A stretch of DNA of 33,001 nt from Butyrivibrio sp. GTDB lineage: Bacteria > Bacillota > Clostridia > Lachnospirales > Lachnospiraceae. The notes under the pieces are model-generated. The model ran no database searches. It saw only the letters and a list, made by a program, of their open reading frames with translations, and was not told the origin of the DNA. Below, piece after piece: positions 24,528 to 32,993 of the stretch. A program made the translations under genes and the position numbers. The DNA lies in NCBI RefSeq assembly GCF_015056685.1, contig NZ_SVFW01000044.1, positions 1-33,001 of the forward strand, in the 5' to 3' direction. Position 1 is the first letter of the stretch, and every line of letters starts with the position of its first letter.

Positions 24528-25406
24528 ATGAAGATTAGCGAGATTATTCAAAAGATAGAAGAGTATCATCCAAATCTGGGACCGGATTATAAGGGCTGCG
24601 ATGGGGTAAAATGCGGGAATCCTGACCGTGAGTGCACAGGAATTGTGACAGCACTTGTTCCGACAGTTGAGGTTATAAAAAAAACTATTGAACTTGGATG
24701 CAATTTTCTTTATGTCCATGAACCTACAAGTTACCTGACACCTGATTTTGCCGGCTGGAAGGCTGACTTTAAGTGTGGGGTATATGATGAAAAAATAAAG
24801 CTTGCAGAAGATCATGGAATTGTGATCTACAGGGATCATGACCATACGCATGCTCACAGACCTGATGGCATTTTTACAGGTGTTCTTAAGTACATGGGAT
24901 GGAGCGAATACGTAGATACCACAGGTAAGGGCATTCCTTTTGGCTATGTTGTGAATCTTCCAAAAGAGGAGACTGTGGAAGAGCTGATTACAGAGCTTAT
25001 TGAAAAAATCGGAATGAATGGAACAAGATATATTGGAAGAGCAAAAGATAAAATTAAAAAGATTGCTCTGGTCGGGCATATATATCCTGAAGCATTTATT
25101 CCTTCCTCGGAAAAAGATGGTTACTACACAGACTATACTACTGAAATAATAAGGACAATGCAGGAAGAAAATATAGATGCGATAATTCCCGGTGAGATTA
25201 TTGAATGGAATTTGTTATCATATATCAGAGATGCGGTTTCTCTTGGAGAGCACAAGGCATGCTTTAACATCGGACACTTTAACTGGGAAGAACTTGGTGC
25301 AAAATATGCAGCAGACTGGCTTCCGGAAGTTGTTGGACAAGGTGTGCCTGTAACATATGTCCAGACGGGAGATATGTGGAGCTATCAGACAAGAGAAGGC
25401 AGATGA
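24528..25406 (+). CDS. NIF3-family dinuclear metal-centre protein
   Basis: Member of the NIF3/GTP cyclohydrolase I type 2-like family, usually hexameric proteins with two metal ions. The biochemical role of most members is not settled. The 292-residue product has likely metal ligands in the family positions: FLYVHEPTSY, a His-rich DHDHTHAHRPDG, and GHFNWEELGAKYAADWL near the end. There is no signal peptide. AGCTTGGAGG before ATG 24528 supports the start over an in-frame ATG at 24516. Finding NIF3 between sugar permeases and esterases suggests a hydrolytic or metal-dependent step on the imported substrate, but this is inference. Confidence 0.82.
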   Translation: MKISEIIQKIEEYHPNLGPDYKGCDGVKCGNPDRECTGIVTALVPTVEVIKKTIELGCNFLYVHEPTSYLTPDFAGWKADFKCGVYDEKIKLAEDHGIVIYRDHDHTHAHRPDGIFTGVLKYMGWSEYVDTTGKGIPFGYVVNLPKEETVEELITELIEKIGMNGTRYIGRAKDKIKKIALVGHIYPEAFIPSSEKDGYYTDYTTEIIRTMQEENIDAIIPGEIIEWNLLSYIRDAVSLGEHKACFNIGHFNWEELGAKYAADWLPEVVGQGVPVTYVQTGDMWSYQTREGR

Positions 25407-25444
25407 AAAACACATAACATGATCTAAAAAAGGAGAGGTAAGGT

Positions 25445-26245
25445 ATGGCAACAGGGAGATTACGTTTTTATTCTTTAGCGCAGATGGGACAGGTGAACAT
25501 TGCTTATGTTATTCCAAGGGATGTTCCTGTAATGATGATGGGAGACAATCCACATTACAAAAGACCAATGAAGACACTTTATCTTTTACATGGATTCTCC
25601 GGCAATGAGTGTGATTGGGAATACAACGGTATTGCAGAAGATATTGCATTTAAATATAACATGGCAGTTATCATGATAACCGGAGGTAATAACTTCTATC
25701 TGGACAGAAAGGCGACAGGAGCTCAGTACTGCACATATGCAGGAAAAGAAGTTGTTGAATTTACCAGAATGATGTTTGGCCTTTCTGATAAGAGAGAGGA
25801 TACATTCATTGGCGGCCTTTCTATGGGCGGCTTTGGCGCACTTCACACCGCATTTACATATCCTGAGACCTTTGGGGGAGTTGTAGCTCTTTCATCAGCG
25901 CTTATTATCCACCAGATTGCAAATATGGATCCTGATTCAAGAGATGAGATTGCAAACTATGATTATTACAAAGAGGTATTTGGAGATCTTTCAAAGGTTG
26001 AAGAGTCCGATGCTAATCCGGAAGTCCTTTACGAAAAGATGGAGAAAAAAGGACTTCCAATACCTCCTGTCTACATGGCTATTGGAACAGACGATTTCCT
26101 TTATGAAAACAACCAGATCATGAGAAAGTTCCTTGAAGACAAGGGCGCAAAAATGAAGTATGAAGAAGGCCCGGGAATCCATGACTGGAATTTCTGGAAT
26201 GCTTACATCGGAAAGGGCGTTGAATGGGTTCTTGAGAACGCATAA
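25445..26245 (+). CDS. Alpha/beta-hydrolase esterase (esterase D/feruloyl esterase-like), first copy
   Basis: Predicted carbohydrate esterase removing acyl groups from imported sugars; no signal peptide, so cytoplasmic. The 266-residue protein has the oxyanion region LLHGFSGNECDW, nucleophile Ser126 in GLSMGG, acid Asp216 or Asp217 in GTDDF, and His246 in GIHDWNFWN. That is a complete catalytic triad. It belongs to the putative esterase family that includes EstA-like tributyrin and cinnamoyl esterases. AAAAGGAGAGG precedes the ATG. It is followed 18 bases later by a paralogue. The true substrate (acetyl, feruloyl or other ester) cannot be read from sequence. Confidence 0.88.
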   Translation: MATGRLRFYSLAQMGQVNIAYVIPRDVPVMMMGDNPHYKRPMKTLYLLHGFSGNECDWEYNGIAEDIAFKYNMAVIMITGGNNFYLDRKATGAQYCTYAGKEVVEFTRMMFGLSDKREDTFIGGLSMGGFGALHTAFTYPETFGGVVALSSALIIHQIANMDPDSRDEIANYDYYKEVFGDLSKVEESDANPEVLYEKMEKKGLPIPPVYMAIGTDDFLYENNQIMRKFLEDKGAKMKYEEGPGIHDWNFWNAYIGKGVEWVLENA

Positions 26246-26263
26246 CACAGAAGGAGTTTTAAT

Positions 26264-27088
26264 ATGTCTTTTTCAGAAGTTCATTTTTTATCGGATAGTT
26301 TAAAACAGGGAGTTTCAATGGCAGTGTTTATGCCTGAGAGAGGTCCTTTTGGCTCAGATGCAAAACCTCCCTATAAAACAGTATATTTTTTGCCGGGCTA
26401 CAGCGGCGATTATTCAAGCATTATCACTATGCTTGGGGTAAGAAAACAAGCTGAGCTTAAGGGCATTGCAATAGTAATGCCAAACGGTCAGAATTCTTTT
26501 TACGTAGATCATCCTGAGAGAAATGCCAGCTACAGTACATTTATAGGAAAAGAGCTTATTGAGAGAACAAGGGATATGTTTAATCTGTCCCACAAGCGGG
26601 AGGATACCTACATTGCCGGCATTTCAATGGGCGGCTACGGAGCTCTTTTAAATGGCCTTTTATATAGCGATGTTTTTTCAAAGGTTGCGGCCTTTTCACC
26701 GGCAACAGATCCGTATATGCTTCTGTGCGATCCGGCTAAGGGCGGCTTTGGAGATGCTGAGTTTACCAATATGTTTGGAAACTTTGAAGAATATGAAAAG
26801 AGCAAATGGAACATAACAAGAACCTATACTGAGGCAGATAAAAAGGATATTCCAGAGCTCTTTATCGGTTGCGGAGACAGGGACATTGCAGTGGACTCCC
26901 AGGTGAAGAGCTTTAGGAAAGCCCTTGATGGAGCGGGCGTTCCTTACAGATTCTGGGAGACCACAGGTAATCATGATTTTGAAGCTTGGGAAAAAATGAT
27001 GGATCCGGCATTTTCTTTCCTTACAGGTATTCCTGAGGGGAGCCGAAACAGTCTGGCTATTCCGGACAGTATCATGGAGGGTAAGTGA
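26264..27088 (+). CDS. Alpha/beta-hydrolase esterase, second tandem copy
   Basis: A diverged paralogue of the preceding gene, 274 residues. Its triad is intact: Ser121 in GISMGGYG, Asp in CGDRDIAVD, and His237 in GNHDFEAW. The oxyanion segment is FLPGYSGDYSS, with Pro in place of the usual His, unlike the first copy (LLHGFSG). This change may alter substrate preference. No signal peptide. AGAAGGAG stands before the ATG. Its stop overlaps the start of the DUF3237 gene by one base (TGATG), which suggests coupled translation. Confidence 0.87.
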   Translation: MSFSEVHFLSDSLKQGVSMAVFMPERGPFGSDAKPPYKTVYFLPGYSGDYSSIITMLGVRKQAELKGIAIVMPNGQNSFYVDHPERNASYSTFIGKELIERTRDMFNLSHKREDTYIAGISMGGYGALLNGLLYSDVFSKVAAFSPATDPYMLLCDPAKGGFGDAEFTNMFGNFEEYEKSKWNITRTYTEADKKDIPELFIGCGDRDIAVDSQVKSFRKALDGAGVPYRFWETTGNHDFEAWEKMMDPAFSFLTGIPEGSRNSLAIPDSIMEGK

Positions 27089-27504
27089 TGGAAAAACCTA
27101 TTTTAGTAATTGATGTTTTGCTTGATGAAATATTCAACGTAGAAGGTACTGCTGGCAAGGCAACAATGATCCTGTTTCATGGCTCATGCGACTGCGAAAA
27201 TTTCAAAGGCAGGATACTTCCAGGCGGTGTGGATACACAAAAAGAGGCAGCAGGTGAGCCGAGATTTCTTTCCGCCAGATATATTTTGGAAGGAAAAGAC
27301 TGCGATGGAAAAGAATGCCACATTTTTATAGAGAATAATGGCGAAACAGCTCCTTTAAGTGGTGGAGGTATGATTCACACGAAACCGATTATCTATACTG
27401 ATTCGAAAGCACTTAAGTGGATGGAAACTGCGGATATCCGAGGAACAGTCACAGGAGCACCTGGCGGAGTGACAATATCGTTATATGATGGAAATGCAGA
27501 ATAA
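27088..27504 (+). CDS. DUF3237 family protein
   Basis: A 138-residue protein matching the DUF3237 pattern as I recall it: an internal ARYILEGKD, an ENNGE turn, HTKPIIYTD, and a C-terminal beta strand with VTISLYDG. The family forms a lipocalin-like barrel and its function is unknown. ATG 27088 overlaps the stop of the second esterase gene, and GGAGGG lies six bases upstream. A GTG directly before it is less likely. Last gene of the run that begins at 22615. Context suggests a role with esters or aromatic acids, without direct proof. Confidence 0.78.
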   Translation: MEKPILVIDVLLDEIFNVEGTAGKATMILFHGSCDCENFKGRILPGGVDTQKEAAGEPRFLSARYILEGKDCDGKECHIFIENNGETAPLSGGGMIHTKPIIYTDSKALKWMETADIRGTVTGAPGGVTISLYDGNAE

Positions 27505-27532
27505 TTTATCGTAATCACTCATCACAAAAAAC

Positions 27533-27586
27533 GACAACAGCTTCCGCAAAAATTGAAAAGAAGGACAAACCTCCGCTTCATATAAT
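27533..27586 (+). promoter_or_regulatory. Candidate AraC-regulated promoter of the SGNH esterase gene
   Basis: GACAAC (27533-27538) and CAAAAATTGAAAAG (27547-27560) are followed after exactly 20 bases by a perfect TATAAT (27581-27586). The same blocks, with the same 8-base gap and the same 20-base distance to the -10 box, occur at 29690-29743. No -35 box is present. The predicted start, near 27592, is about 20 bases before the gene. Confidence 0.5.
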
Positions 27587-27613
27587 ATGTATGAGAGTGG
27601 AGGTATTTATTAT

Positions 27614-28783
27614 ATGAAATGGGTTAGTTCATTTAAATATTTGAGAATTAATTATGTCGAAGATATCGCAAGTATTGAGAATGCAGATCAGAAGGTTGTT
27701 TTCTATAACAACATAAGCGGATCCAAGGTGAGAGTAAGATTTTCCAACAAGTATGCCAAAAGAAATCTCGTTATAGATGAGGCTTTTATTGGCGTTATCA
27801 GAAATGGGAAAGACATAGGAAAAGAAGCATTAAAAGTTGATGGGAAGTCCGTAGTTACCTTAGAGCCGGGGCAGGAGATATTTAGCGATGAGGCCTTGCT
27901 TGAAGTCAGCGCCGGCGATAAGCTGTATGTTTTACTTCATTTTGGACAAAAGCAGGTATATGAATCAATCTGCTGTTTTTGGGCTGATGATGGAGCGAAG
28001 GTTACTCTTGAGCGTGATGGCAGGGAAATTTCACGCGACATTATATCCGAGTTCATGAAAAATGATCCTAACATCCACATGCAGTCGATGTTTATCGGCT
28101 TCGATGCAGTGCAGGTGCTTACCTTCGATGAAACGAAGACTATCGCTGCATTTGGAGATTCTATTACCCATATGTCATTTTATACAAATGCTCTGACTAA
28201 GCGGCTTTATAATGAGTATTTTGAGAAGGTATCTGTAATAAACTGTGGAATTGGCGGTAACAGGCTCATAAATGATGCGACCTTTGTGAAGGCAGCAGGA
28301 AAAGAACTGCTTCTTTTTGGAGAGGCCGGAGTTAAGCGCTTTGAAAAAGATGTATTTGAGATTGATGATGTAGACGCTGTATGTGTACTTATTGGAATAA
28401 ACGATATTATGCATCCAATACAGCTCGAGGAAAAAGAAGAAACTATTTCTTCAGAAGATCTGATACAAGGTTACAGGCAGATAATTGAATGTGCTCACGA
28501 AAACGGTGCTGAGATCTTCTTTGGAACCATAATGCCAAGCGGGAATGATGACTATCCCAAGTGGTGGATGGAAAAATTCGAAAAGGTGCGAAATGAAGTC
28601 AATGACTGGATCCGAAAGGGAGAACTGCACGACGGCTATTTTGATTTTGATAAGGCACTGCAAGATGCAAACAGACCTGGCTACATGCGAAATAACATGA
28701 ACATTGGTGACGGCCTGCACCCTAATACTTTAGGTGGTATGGAAATGGCTAAGGCTGTGGATATTAAAACTATTATGGGATAA
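27614..28783 (+). CDS. SGNH/GDSL-family esterase
   Basis: Predicted carbohydrate esterase, possibly an acetylesterase acting on plant cell wall oligosaccharides. The 389-residue product has an N-terminal beta-sandwich region (about 1-170) and a C-terminal SGNH domain. The catalytic Ser183 lies in FGDSIT, Gly/Asn in GIGGNR, Asn in GINDI, and the Asp366/His369 pair in DGLHPN, so all four blocks are intact. There is no signal peptide. ATG 27614 follows GGAGG by ten bases; an in-frame ATG at 27587 falls at the predicted transcription start. It has its own promoter and reads on towards the AraC gene across a weak hairpin. Confidence 0.9.
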   Translation: MKWVSSFKYLRINYVEDIASIENADQKVVFYNNISGSKVRVRFSNKYAKRNLVIDEAFIGVIRNGKDIGKEALKVDGKSVVTLEPGQEIFSDEALLEVSAGDKLYVLLHFGQKQVYESICCFWADDGAKVTLERDGREISRDIISEFMKNDPNIHMQSMFIGFDAVQVLTFDETKTIAAFGDSITHMSFYTNALTKRLYNEYFEKVSVINCGIGGNRLINDATFVKAAGKELLLFGEAGVKRFEKDVFEIDDVDAVCVLIGINDIMHPIQLEEKEETISSEDLIQGYRQIIECAHENGAEIFFGTIMPSGNDDYPKWWMEKFEKVRNEVNDWIRKGELHDGYFDFDKALQDANRPGYMRNNMNIGDGLHPNTLGGMEMAKAVDIKTIMG

Positions 28784-28790
28784 GTAAAGC

Positions 28791-28817
28791 CTGCCGCATT
28801 ATTATGCGGCAGTTATT
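28791..28817 (+). terminator. Weak terminator between the SGNH and AraC genes
   Basis: A perfect 9-bp stem, CTGCCGCAT/ATGCGGCAG (28791-28799 with 28804-28812), is followed only by TTATT. It may end part of the transcripts. No separate promoter for the AraC gene was found, so read-through is likely. Confidence 0.5.
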
Positions 28818-28838
28818 GCATAACTAAGGAGGAACACC

Positions 28839-29684
28839 ATGGCACAGCTTTATGAGAGTGAGGTATTTATCTACAATCAGGTTCCTGTAAGGATTTTTAA
28901 TCATTATTTTGATGGAACTGATATTTTTACTTCACTCCATTGGCACAGAAATGTTGAATTTAATCTGACCACAGCAGGGAGGATAAAATACAATGTTGAT
29001 GGCGAAAACAAGATCCTTTCGACGGGGGACTTCTGTATTATAAACAGTGGAGTTCTGCATTCAAATCACTGGGTTGAGCCCGGTGATCATTTTGAGGGAA
29101 TATGTGTACAAGTCTCAAAAAGTTTTATAGACAGGTGGATAGGAGAAAACGTGTATTTTGAATATCCCAAAAAAGAAGAGGATGCGGAAAGAATAAGGCG
29201 GGAACTTATTAAATTTGGCGAGTATAAAAAACAGGGGAAATCTGATATTGAAAAGATGGAACTTGTATTTGATTTCCTTATTATGTTGAAGGAAAGCTGC
29301 GCTATAACGGGAAAAGCTTCGGAGCAATGCAAAGATAACGGGGATATAAATATAAAGTCCATAATTAATTATATAGATGAAAATTATATGGAGCAGCTTG
29401 ATCTTGCAGGAGTTTCCAGAGCTTTTAATTATACCCCTGCCCATTTATCAAGGATGTTTAAAGAGCATGTGGGGAAGAATTTCTATCAGTATCTTCAAAA
29501 TGTAAGGCTTATGCACTGCGTAGATGAAATGAAGGAAGATGAAAATGTAAGGCTGATAGAATGCGCTCTGAATCATGGTTTTCCCAATGCCAAGTCCTTC
29601 ATTCAAACATTCAAAAAGAGCTTTGGCTGTACGCCTTCAGACTGGATGAAACAGGGAAAAAGAGCCGAGCTTTTACCAGAATAA
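28839..29684 (+). CDS. AraC-family transcriptional regulator with cupin sensor domain
   Basis: Predicted sugar-responsive activator. The 281-residue protein has an N-terminal cupin-like domain (about 20-110) with LHWHRNVEFN and a C-terminal AraC domain (about 180-275). The latter holds LAGVSRAFNYTPAHLSRMFK and ends with HGFPNAKSFIQTFKKSFGCT, a small departure from the usual GF-x2-x-SYF pattern. AAGGAGG precedes the ATG. It lies between two genes whose promoters share an element ending exactly 20 bases before the -10 box, so it is the natural candidate to bind both. The ligand is unknown. Confidence 0.9.
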   Translation: MAQLYESEVFIYNQVPVRIFNHYFDGTDIFTSLHWHRNVEFNLTTAGRIKYNVDGENKILSTGDFCIINSGVLHSNHWVEPGDHFEGICVQVSKSFIDRWIGENVYFEYPKKEEDAERIRRELIKFGEYKKQGKSDIEKMELVFDFLIMLKESCAITGKASEQCKDNGDINIKSIINYIDENYMEQLDLAGVSRAFNYTPAHLSRMFKEHVGKNFYQYLQNVRLMHCVDEMKEDENVRLIECALNHGFPNAKSFIQTFKKSFGCTPSDWMKQGKRAELLPE

Positions 29685-29689
29685 AAATT

Positions 29690-29743
29690 GACAACTATAC
29701 CGACAAAAATAGGAAAGCCTCTCATCAATGACTTTGTTATTCT
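29690..29743 (+). promoter_or_regulatory. Candidate AraC-regulated promoter of the second importer
   Basis: GACAAC (29690-29695) and CAAAAATAGGAAAG (29704-29717) stand at the same spacing as at 27533-27560. They end exactly 20 bases before an extended -10 box, TGT-TATTCT (29735-29743). Transcription would start near 29750, just before AAGGGAGG and the gene. Confidence 0.5.
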
Positions 29744-29771
29744 AAAGTTACATTGAAGGGAGGTATTTTTT

Positions 29772-31160
29772 ATGAGGAAAAGAATGTTTAGTTTACTGAT
29801 GGCTGGAGTGCTTGGGGTATCAACACTTGCAGGATGTGGAAGTGCAGCTTCTACAACTACTCAGAGTAGTGACTCAACTACTGCAGCTAAGACAACCACT
29901 GAAGAGAAGGCTGCAGAAACCACAAATGCAGAAACTTCATCTGAGCCTGTAACTATTTCGTTTTACACAACAGAAACAGGTAAGGATGATATGTATCAGG
30001 ACCTGATATCTGACTTCGAAAGCAAGAACCCGGGGATTACAGTAGAGTATATTGCAGCTGGCGATGATCAGCTTCAGCAGTGGATGGCGCTGTATGCAAG
30101 TAATGAAGGACCAACAGTAGCACTTATGGATCCAATTAATATCTGGGAAAACCAGGACAGAATGCGTCCTCTTACCGGCGAGGCAATGCTCGACAACATT
30201 GAGGAGGCATCCCTTAGCACAATGACTTTTAATGGTACTGTATATGCAGTTCCAATGTCTGCGGCAGGTATAGGACTACTTTACAACAAGGCTGTATGTG
30301 ATGCGGCAGTAGGTGGAGATTTTGATCCAAGTACAATAAAGACAAGATCTGACTTAAAGGACCTTTTTGATAAGATCGAGGCAACCGGTGTTGCAGCAAC
30401 ATGCCTTACAGGCGTTAACTGGTCTCTTGGAGCACATTATCTTTGCCAGACCTACGGCGCAGCTATTGGAGACACCAAGGCACGTGTTGATTACGTTAAC
30501 TCTATTATTGGAGGAGAGACAAAAGAAATAGATTCAGAAGTATTTAATGGATTTATGGATACCTTTGACATGCTTGCACAGTACAACTACAACAAAAATG
30601 ATCCGCTTGTTGGAGACGTAAACCTTGATGCTATGGCACTTGCAGAGGGTAAGTGTGGTACATGGTTCATGGGTGACTGGGCATGGACATACATGGCAGA
30701 ACTTGTAGGTGATGGAGATGAGTTTGGTCTTATGCCTGTTCCTCACAGCGATGATGCAAGTGATGTTACAAATCAGCAGCTTCCTACATCTTATGCTAAG
30801 GGCTATTGCATTGATGCAAGTCAGAATACAGAAGAACAGCAGCTCGCAGGTCTTAAGTTTATTGAGTACATCTCATCTGACAGCTATTCACATGAAGTTC
30901 AGGCAAAGCGCCTTGGACAGGCCCTTCCATTTAAGAACTGCCAGGCTACAATTGACAGCCCTCTTGGTAAGTCAACTGCAAGCTACATCTCAGCAGGAAA
31001 AACAGCAGATTTCTATGGCACACCAAGTCTTTGCCCATCAGATATCTGGTATGAGTGCGGAGCTTATATGTGCGAATACCTTTCAGGTGCATGCGACAGA
31101 ACAAAACTTGCAACTCAGATTGATGAGTACTGGTCAAAACAGGATAAAAGAGAATATTGA
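29772..31160 (+). CDS. Sugar ABC transporter substrate-binding lipoprotein (second importer)
   Basis: Extracellular sugar-binding lipoprotein, 462 residues. A lipoprotein signal ends in LAGC, with lipidated Cys22. A Ser/Thr-rich linker (23-60) precedes a family 1 solute-binding domain of the MalE/UgpB type, which is shorter than the first importer's protein and of a different subgroup. AAGGGAGG stands before the ATG. A strong hairpin terminator (31177-31202) separates it from its permeases, so it is probably the most highly expressed product of the unit. Confidence 0.92.
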   Translation: MRKRMFSLLMAGVLGVSTLAGCGSAASTTTQSSDSTTAAKTTTEEKAAETTNAETSSEPVTISFYTTETGKDDMYQDLISDFESKNPGITVEYIAAGDDQLQQWMALYASNEGPTVALMDPINIWENQDRMRPLTGEAMLDNIEEASLSTMTFNGTVYAVPMSAAGIGLLYNKAVCDAAVGGDFDPSTIKTRSDLKDLFDKIEATGVAATCLTGVNWSLGAHYLCQTYGAAIGDTKARVDYVNSIIGGETKEIDSEVFNGFMDTFDMLAQYNYNKNDPLVGDVNLDAMALAEGKCGTWFMGDWAWTYMAELVGDGDEFGLMPVPHSDDASDVTNQQLPTSYAKGYCIDASQNTEEQQLAGLKFIEYISSDSYSHEVQAKRLGQALPFKNCQATIDSPLGKSTASYISAGKTADFYGTPSLCPSDIWYECGAYMCEYLSGACDRTKLATQIDEYWSKQDKREY

Positions 31161-31176
31161 TCTAAAAAAGTAAGAT

Positions 31177-31202
31177 AGGGAGGGCGCGTCCCTCCCTGTT
31201 TT
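31177..31202 (+). terminator. Terminator between second binding protein and its permeases
   Basis: AGGGAGGG (31177-31184) pairs with CCCTCCCT (31190-31197) around CGCGT and is followed by GTTTT. No separate promoter is seen before the permease gene, so this most likely sets an excess of binding protein by partial termination. Confidence 0.75.
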
Positions 31203-31225
31203 ATATGATTTCAAGGAGAATTAGA

Positions 31226-32110
31226 ATGCGTGTCAAAAATAAAAAAGTGACGAGCATAAAAGAATTTCTTTTATTTGGGTTTCCATCATTTTTCATATGG
31301 TTCTCGGTGGTGATCATTCCATTCGTATATGGATTATTTATCACGTTTACTGATTGGAATGGCTTGTCACAGGATATAAATTTTATTGGAATTGAAAACT
31401 ACAAGAACATACTAACTGATTCAGCTTTTTTGGGAGCTTTTTGGAAAACGGTTGTATATGCTCTTTTTACGGTTATATTTAGTAATCTTATAGGATTTAT
31501 TCTGGCTTTAGTGGTAACTAGTGGAATAAAAGGTCAGAACCTTTTCAGAACAGGCTTTTTTACTCCTAATATAATTGGTGGAATTATTCTGGGTTATATT
31601 TGGAATTTTATCTTTTCATTTGGTCTTACAAAACTGGGTGAATTCACAGGAATAAGCTGGATGCAGACTTCATGGCTTACAAATCCTGTAAGGGCGCTGA
31701 TGGCACTTATCATTGTCAGTGCATGGCAGATGAGCGGATATCTGATGGTTATTTATATCGCGGGCCTTACAGCCGTTCCCGCAGATCTTATGGAGGCAGC
31801 CCGCGTAGATGGAGCAACAGTTTTTCAGACTGTTATGCAGATAAAGATACCTATGATAAGAGGAACAACAGCAATCTGCGTATTCCTTGCAATTTCCAGA
31901 TGCTTTATGTCATTTGATACTAACCTGTCCCTTACAGCGGGAGGTCCCTACAAATCTACAGAGCTTATTGCTTACAAAATCTATCAGACAGCCTTTACCA
32001 GCATGGATTTTGGCGTAGGACAGGCTCAGGCGATCATTCTTTTTGTTATCGTCTCTGTCATTTCATTATTACAGGTATACTTTACCAGAAGAGGGAGGGT
32101 TGATGCATGA
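31226..32110 (+). CDS. ABC sugar permease, MalF/UgpA type
   Basis: Membrane subunit of the second importer, 294 residues, six predicted spans. An early ITFTDWNGL stretch and an EAARVDGATVFQTVMQIKIP ATPase-contact loop are typical of this half. AAGGAG (31213-31218) favours ATG 31226 over the in-frame ATG at 31205, which lies before the ribosome site. The following permease gene overlaps it by four bases (ATGA). Confidence 0.93.
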   Translation: MRVKNKKVTSIKEFLLFGFPSFFIWFSVVIIPFVYGLFITFTDWNGLSQDINFIGIENYKNILTDSAFLGAFWKTVVYALFTVIFSNLIGFILALVVTSGIKGQNLFRTGFFTPNIIGGIILGYIWNFIFSFGLTKLGEFTGISWMQTSWLTNPVRALMALIIVSAWQMSGYLMVIYIAGLTAVPADLMEAARVDGATVFQTVMQIKIPMIRGTTAICVFLAISRCFMSFDTNLSLTAGGPYKSTELIAYKIYQTAFTSMDFGVGQAQAIILFVIVSVISLLQVYFTRRGRVDA

Positions 32111-32937
32111 GCTCAGAACGCAGGAAAAAGAGCATTGTCTTTGCTATAACCTTGATAATACTTATATTATTCATGGTTCCCTTTTATATGCTGGTAGTTA
32201 ACTCATTTAAGTCAACTGCAGATTTTATCAGAAATCCATTTGCACTACCGGGATATCTTAGTTTTGAAAATTTTGTAACAGCAATAGACAGGATGAATTT
32301 TTTTAAATCGCTGGCAAATACTGCATTTATCACAGTGACAGCAGTAGTGATAAATATGATTCTTTCATCCATGACAGGATACTTGTTTGCAAGAAAAAAA
32401 TGGAGAATAAACAAGATAATTTTCATGGCTTTTCTTGCTTCAATGGTGGCACCATTTCAGGTTTATATGATTCCTCTTGTCAGAATATATGCGGGAATAC
32501 TTGGTTTTTCAAATAACCTTTTAATGGTTGCATATGTGGCAGTTGGACTGAATATTCCATTTGCGGTATTTCTTTATTCAGGATTTGTAGAGGGAATTCC
32601 AAGAGAACTTGATGAAGCTGCATTGATAGATGGCTGCAGCTTTACAAAGACTTTTTTCAACATCATAATGCCGCTTTTAAAGCCTATAATCATCACTGTT
32701 ACTGTATTTGTTGCTATGGGCGTGTGGAATGACTTTTTGATGTCCAGCTTATTCCTTACCAAGACTGACACCAAGACGCTGGCTATCTCAATCAAGACAT
32801 TCCTCACTAACCATTCTGCTGAGTACGCTCCAATGATGGCAGGACTTCTCCTTAGTGTGCTCCCTGTACTGATATTTTATCTTATAGGGCAGAAGTACAT
32901 CATTGAGGGCGTAATCGCAGGAAGTGTGAAGGGATAA
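32107..32937 (+). CDS. ABC sugar permease, MalG/UgpE type
   Basis: Second membrane subunit of the second importer, 276 residues with six predicted spans, an EAA loop DEAALIDGCSFTKTFFNIIMP, and the family C-terminus IEGVIAGSVKG. The ATGA overlap with the preceding gene and an internal GGGAGGG eight bases upstream indicate coupled translation. As with the first importer, no ATPase gene follows; the unit ends at a strong terminator. Confidence 0.93.
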   Translation: MSSERRKKSIVFAITLIILILFMVPFYMLVVNSFKSTADFIRNPFALPGYLSFENFVTAIDRMNFFKSLANTAFITVTAVVINMILSSMTGYLFARKKWRINKIIFMAFLASMVAPFQVYMIPLVRIYAGILGFSNNLLMVAYVAVGLNIPFAVFLYSGFVEGIPRELDEAALIDGCSFTKTFFNIIMPLLKPIIITVTVFVAMGVWNDFLMSSLFLTKTDTKTLAISIKTFLTNHSAEYAPMMAGLLLSVLPVLIFYLIGQKYIIEGVIAGSVKG

Positions 32938-32957
32938 AAAGAATAATTTCACATAAA

Positions 32958-32993
32958 AAAATCCAGTAATGACGCAGTCATTACTGGATTTTT
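32958..32993 (+). terminator. Terminator of the second importer operon
   Basis: A perfect 16-bp stem (32958-32973 with 32977-32992) closes on a GCA loop and ends in TTTTT. The flanking A run makes it symmetric, so it may also work for a convergent gene beyond the right edge. Confidence 0.85.

Noticed and set aside
30709..31173. A 154-residue frame overlapping the second binding-protein gene
   Set aside because: Shadow frame within a gene that has a clear lipoprotein signal and family features.
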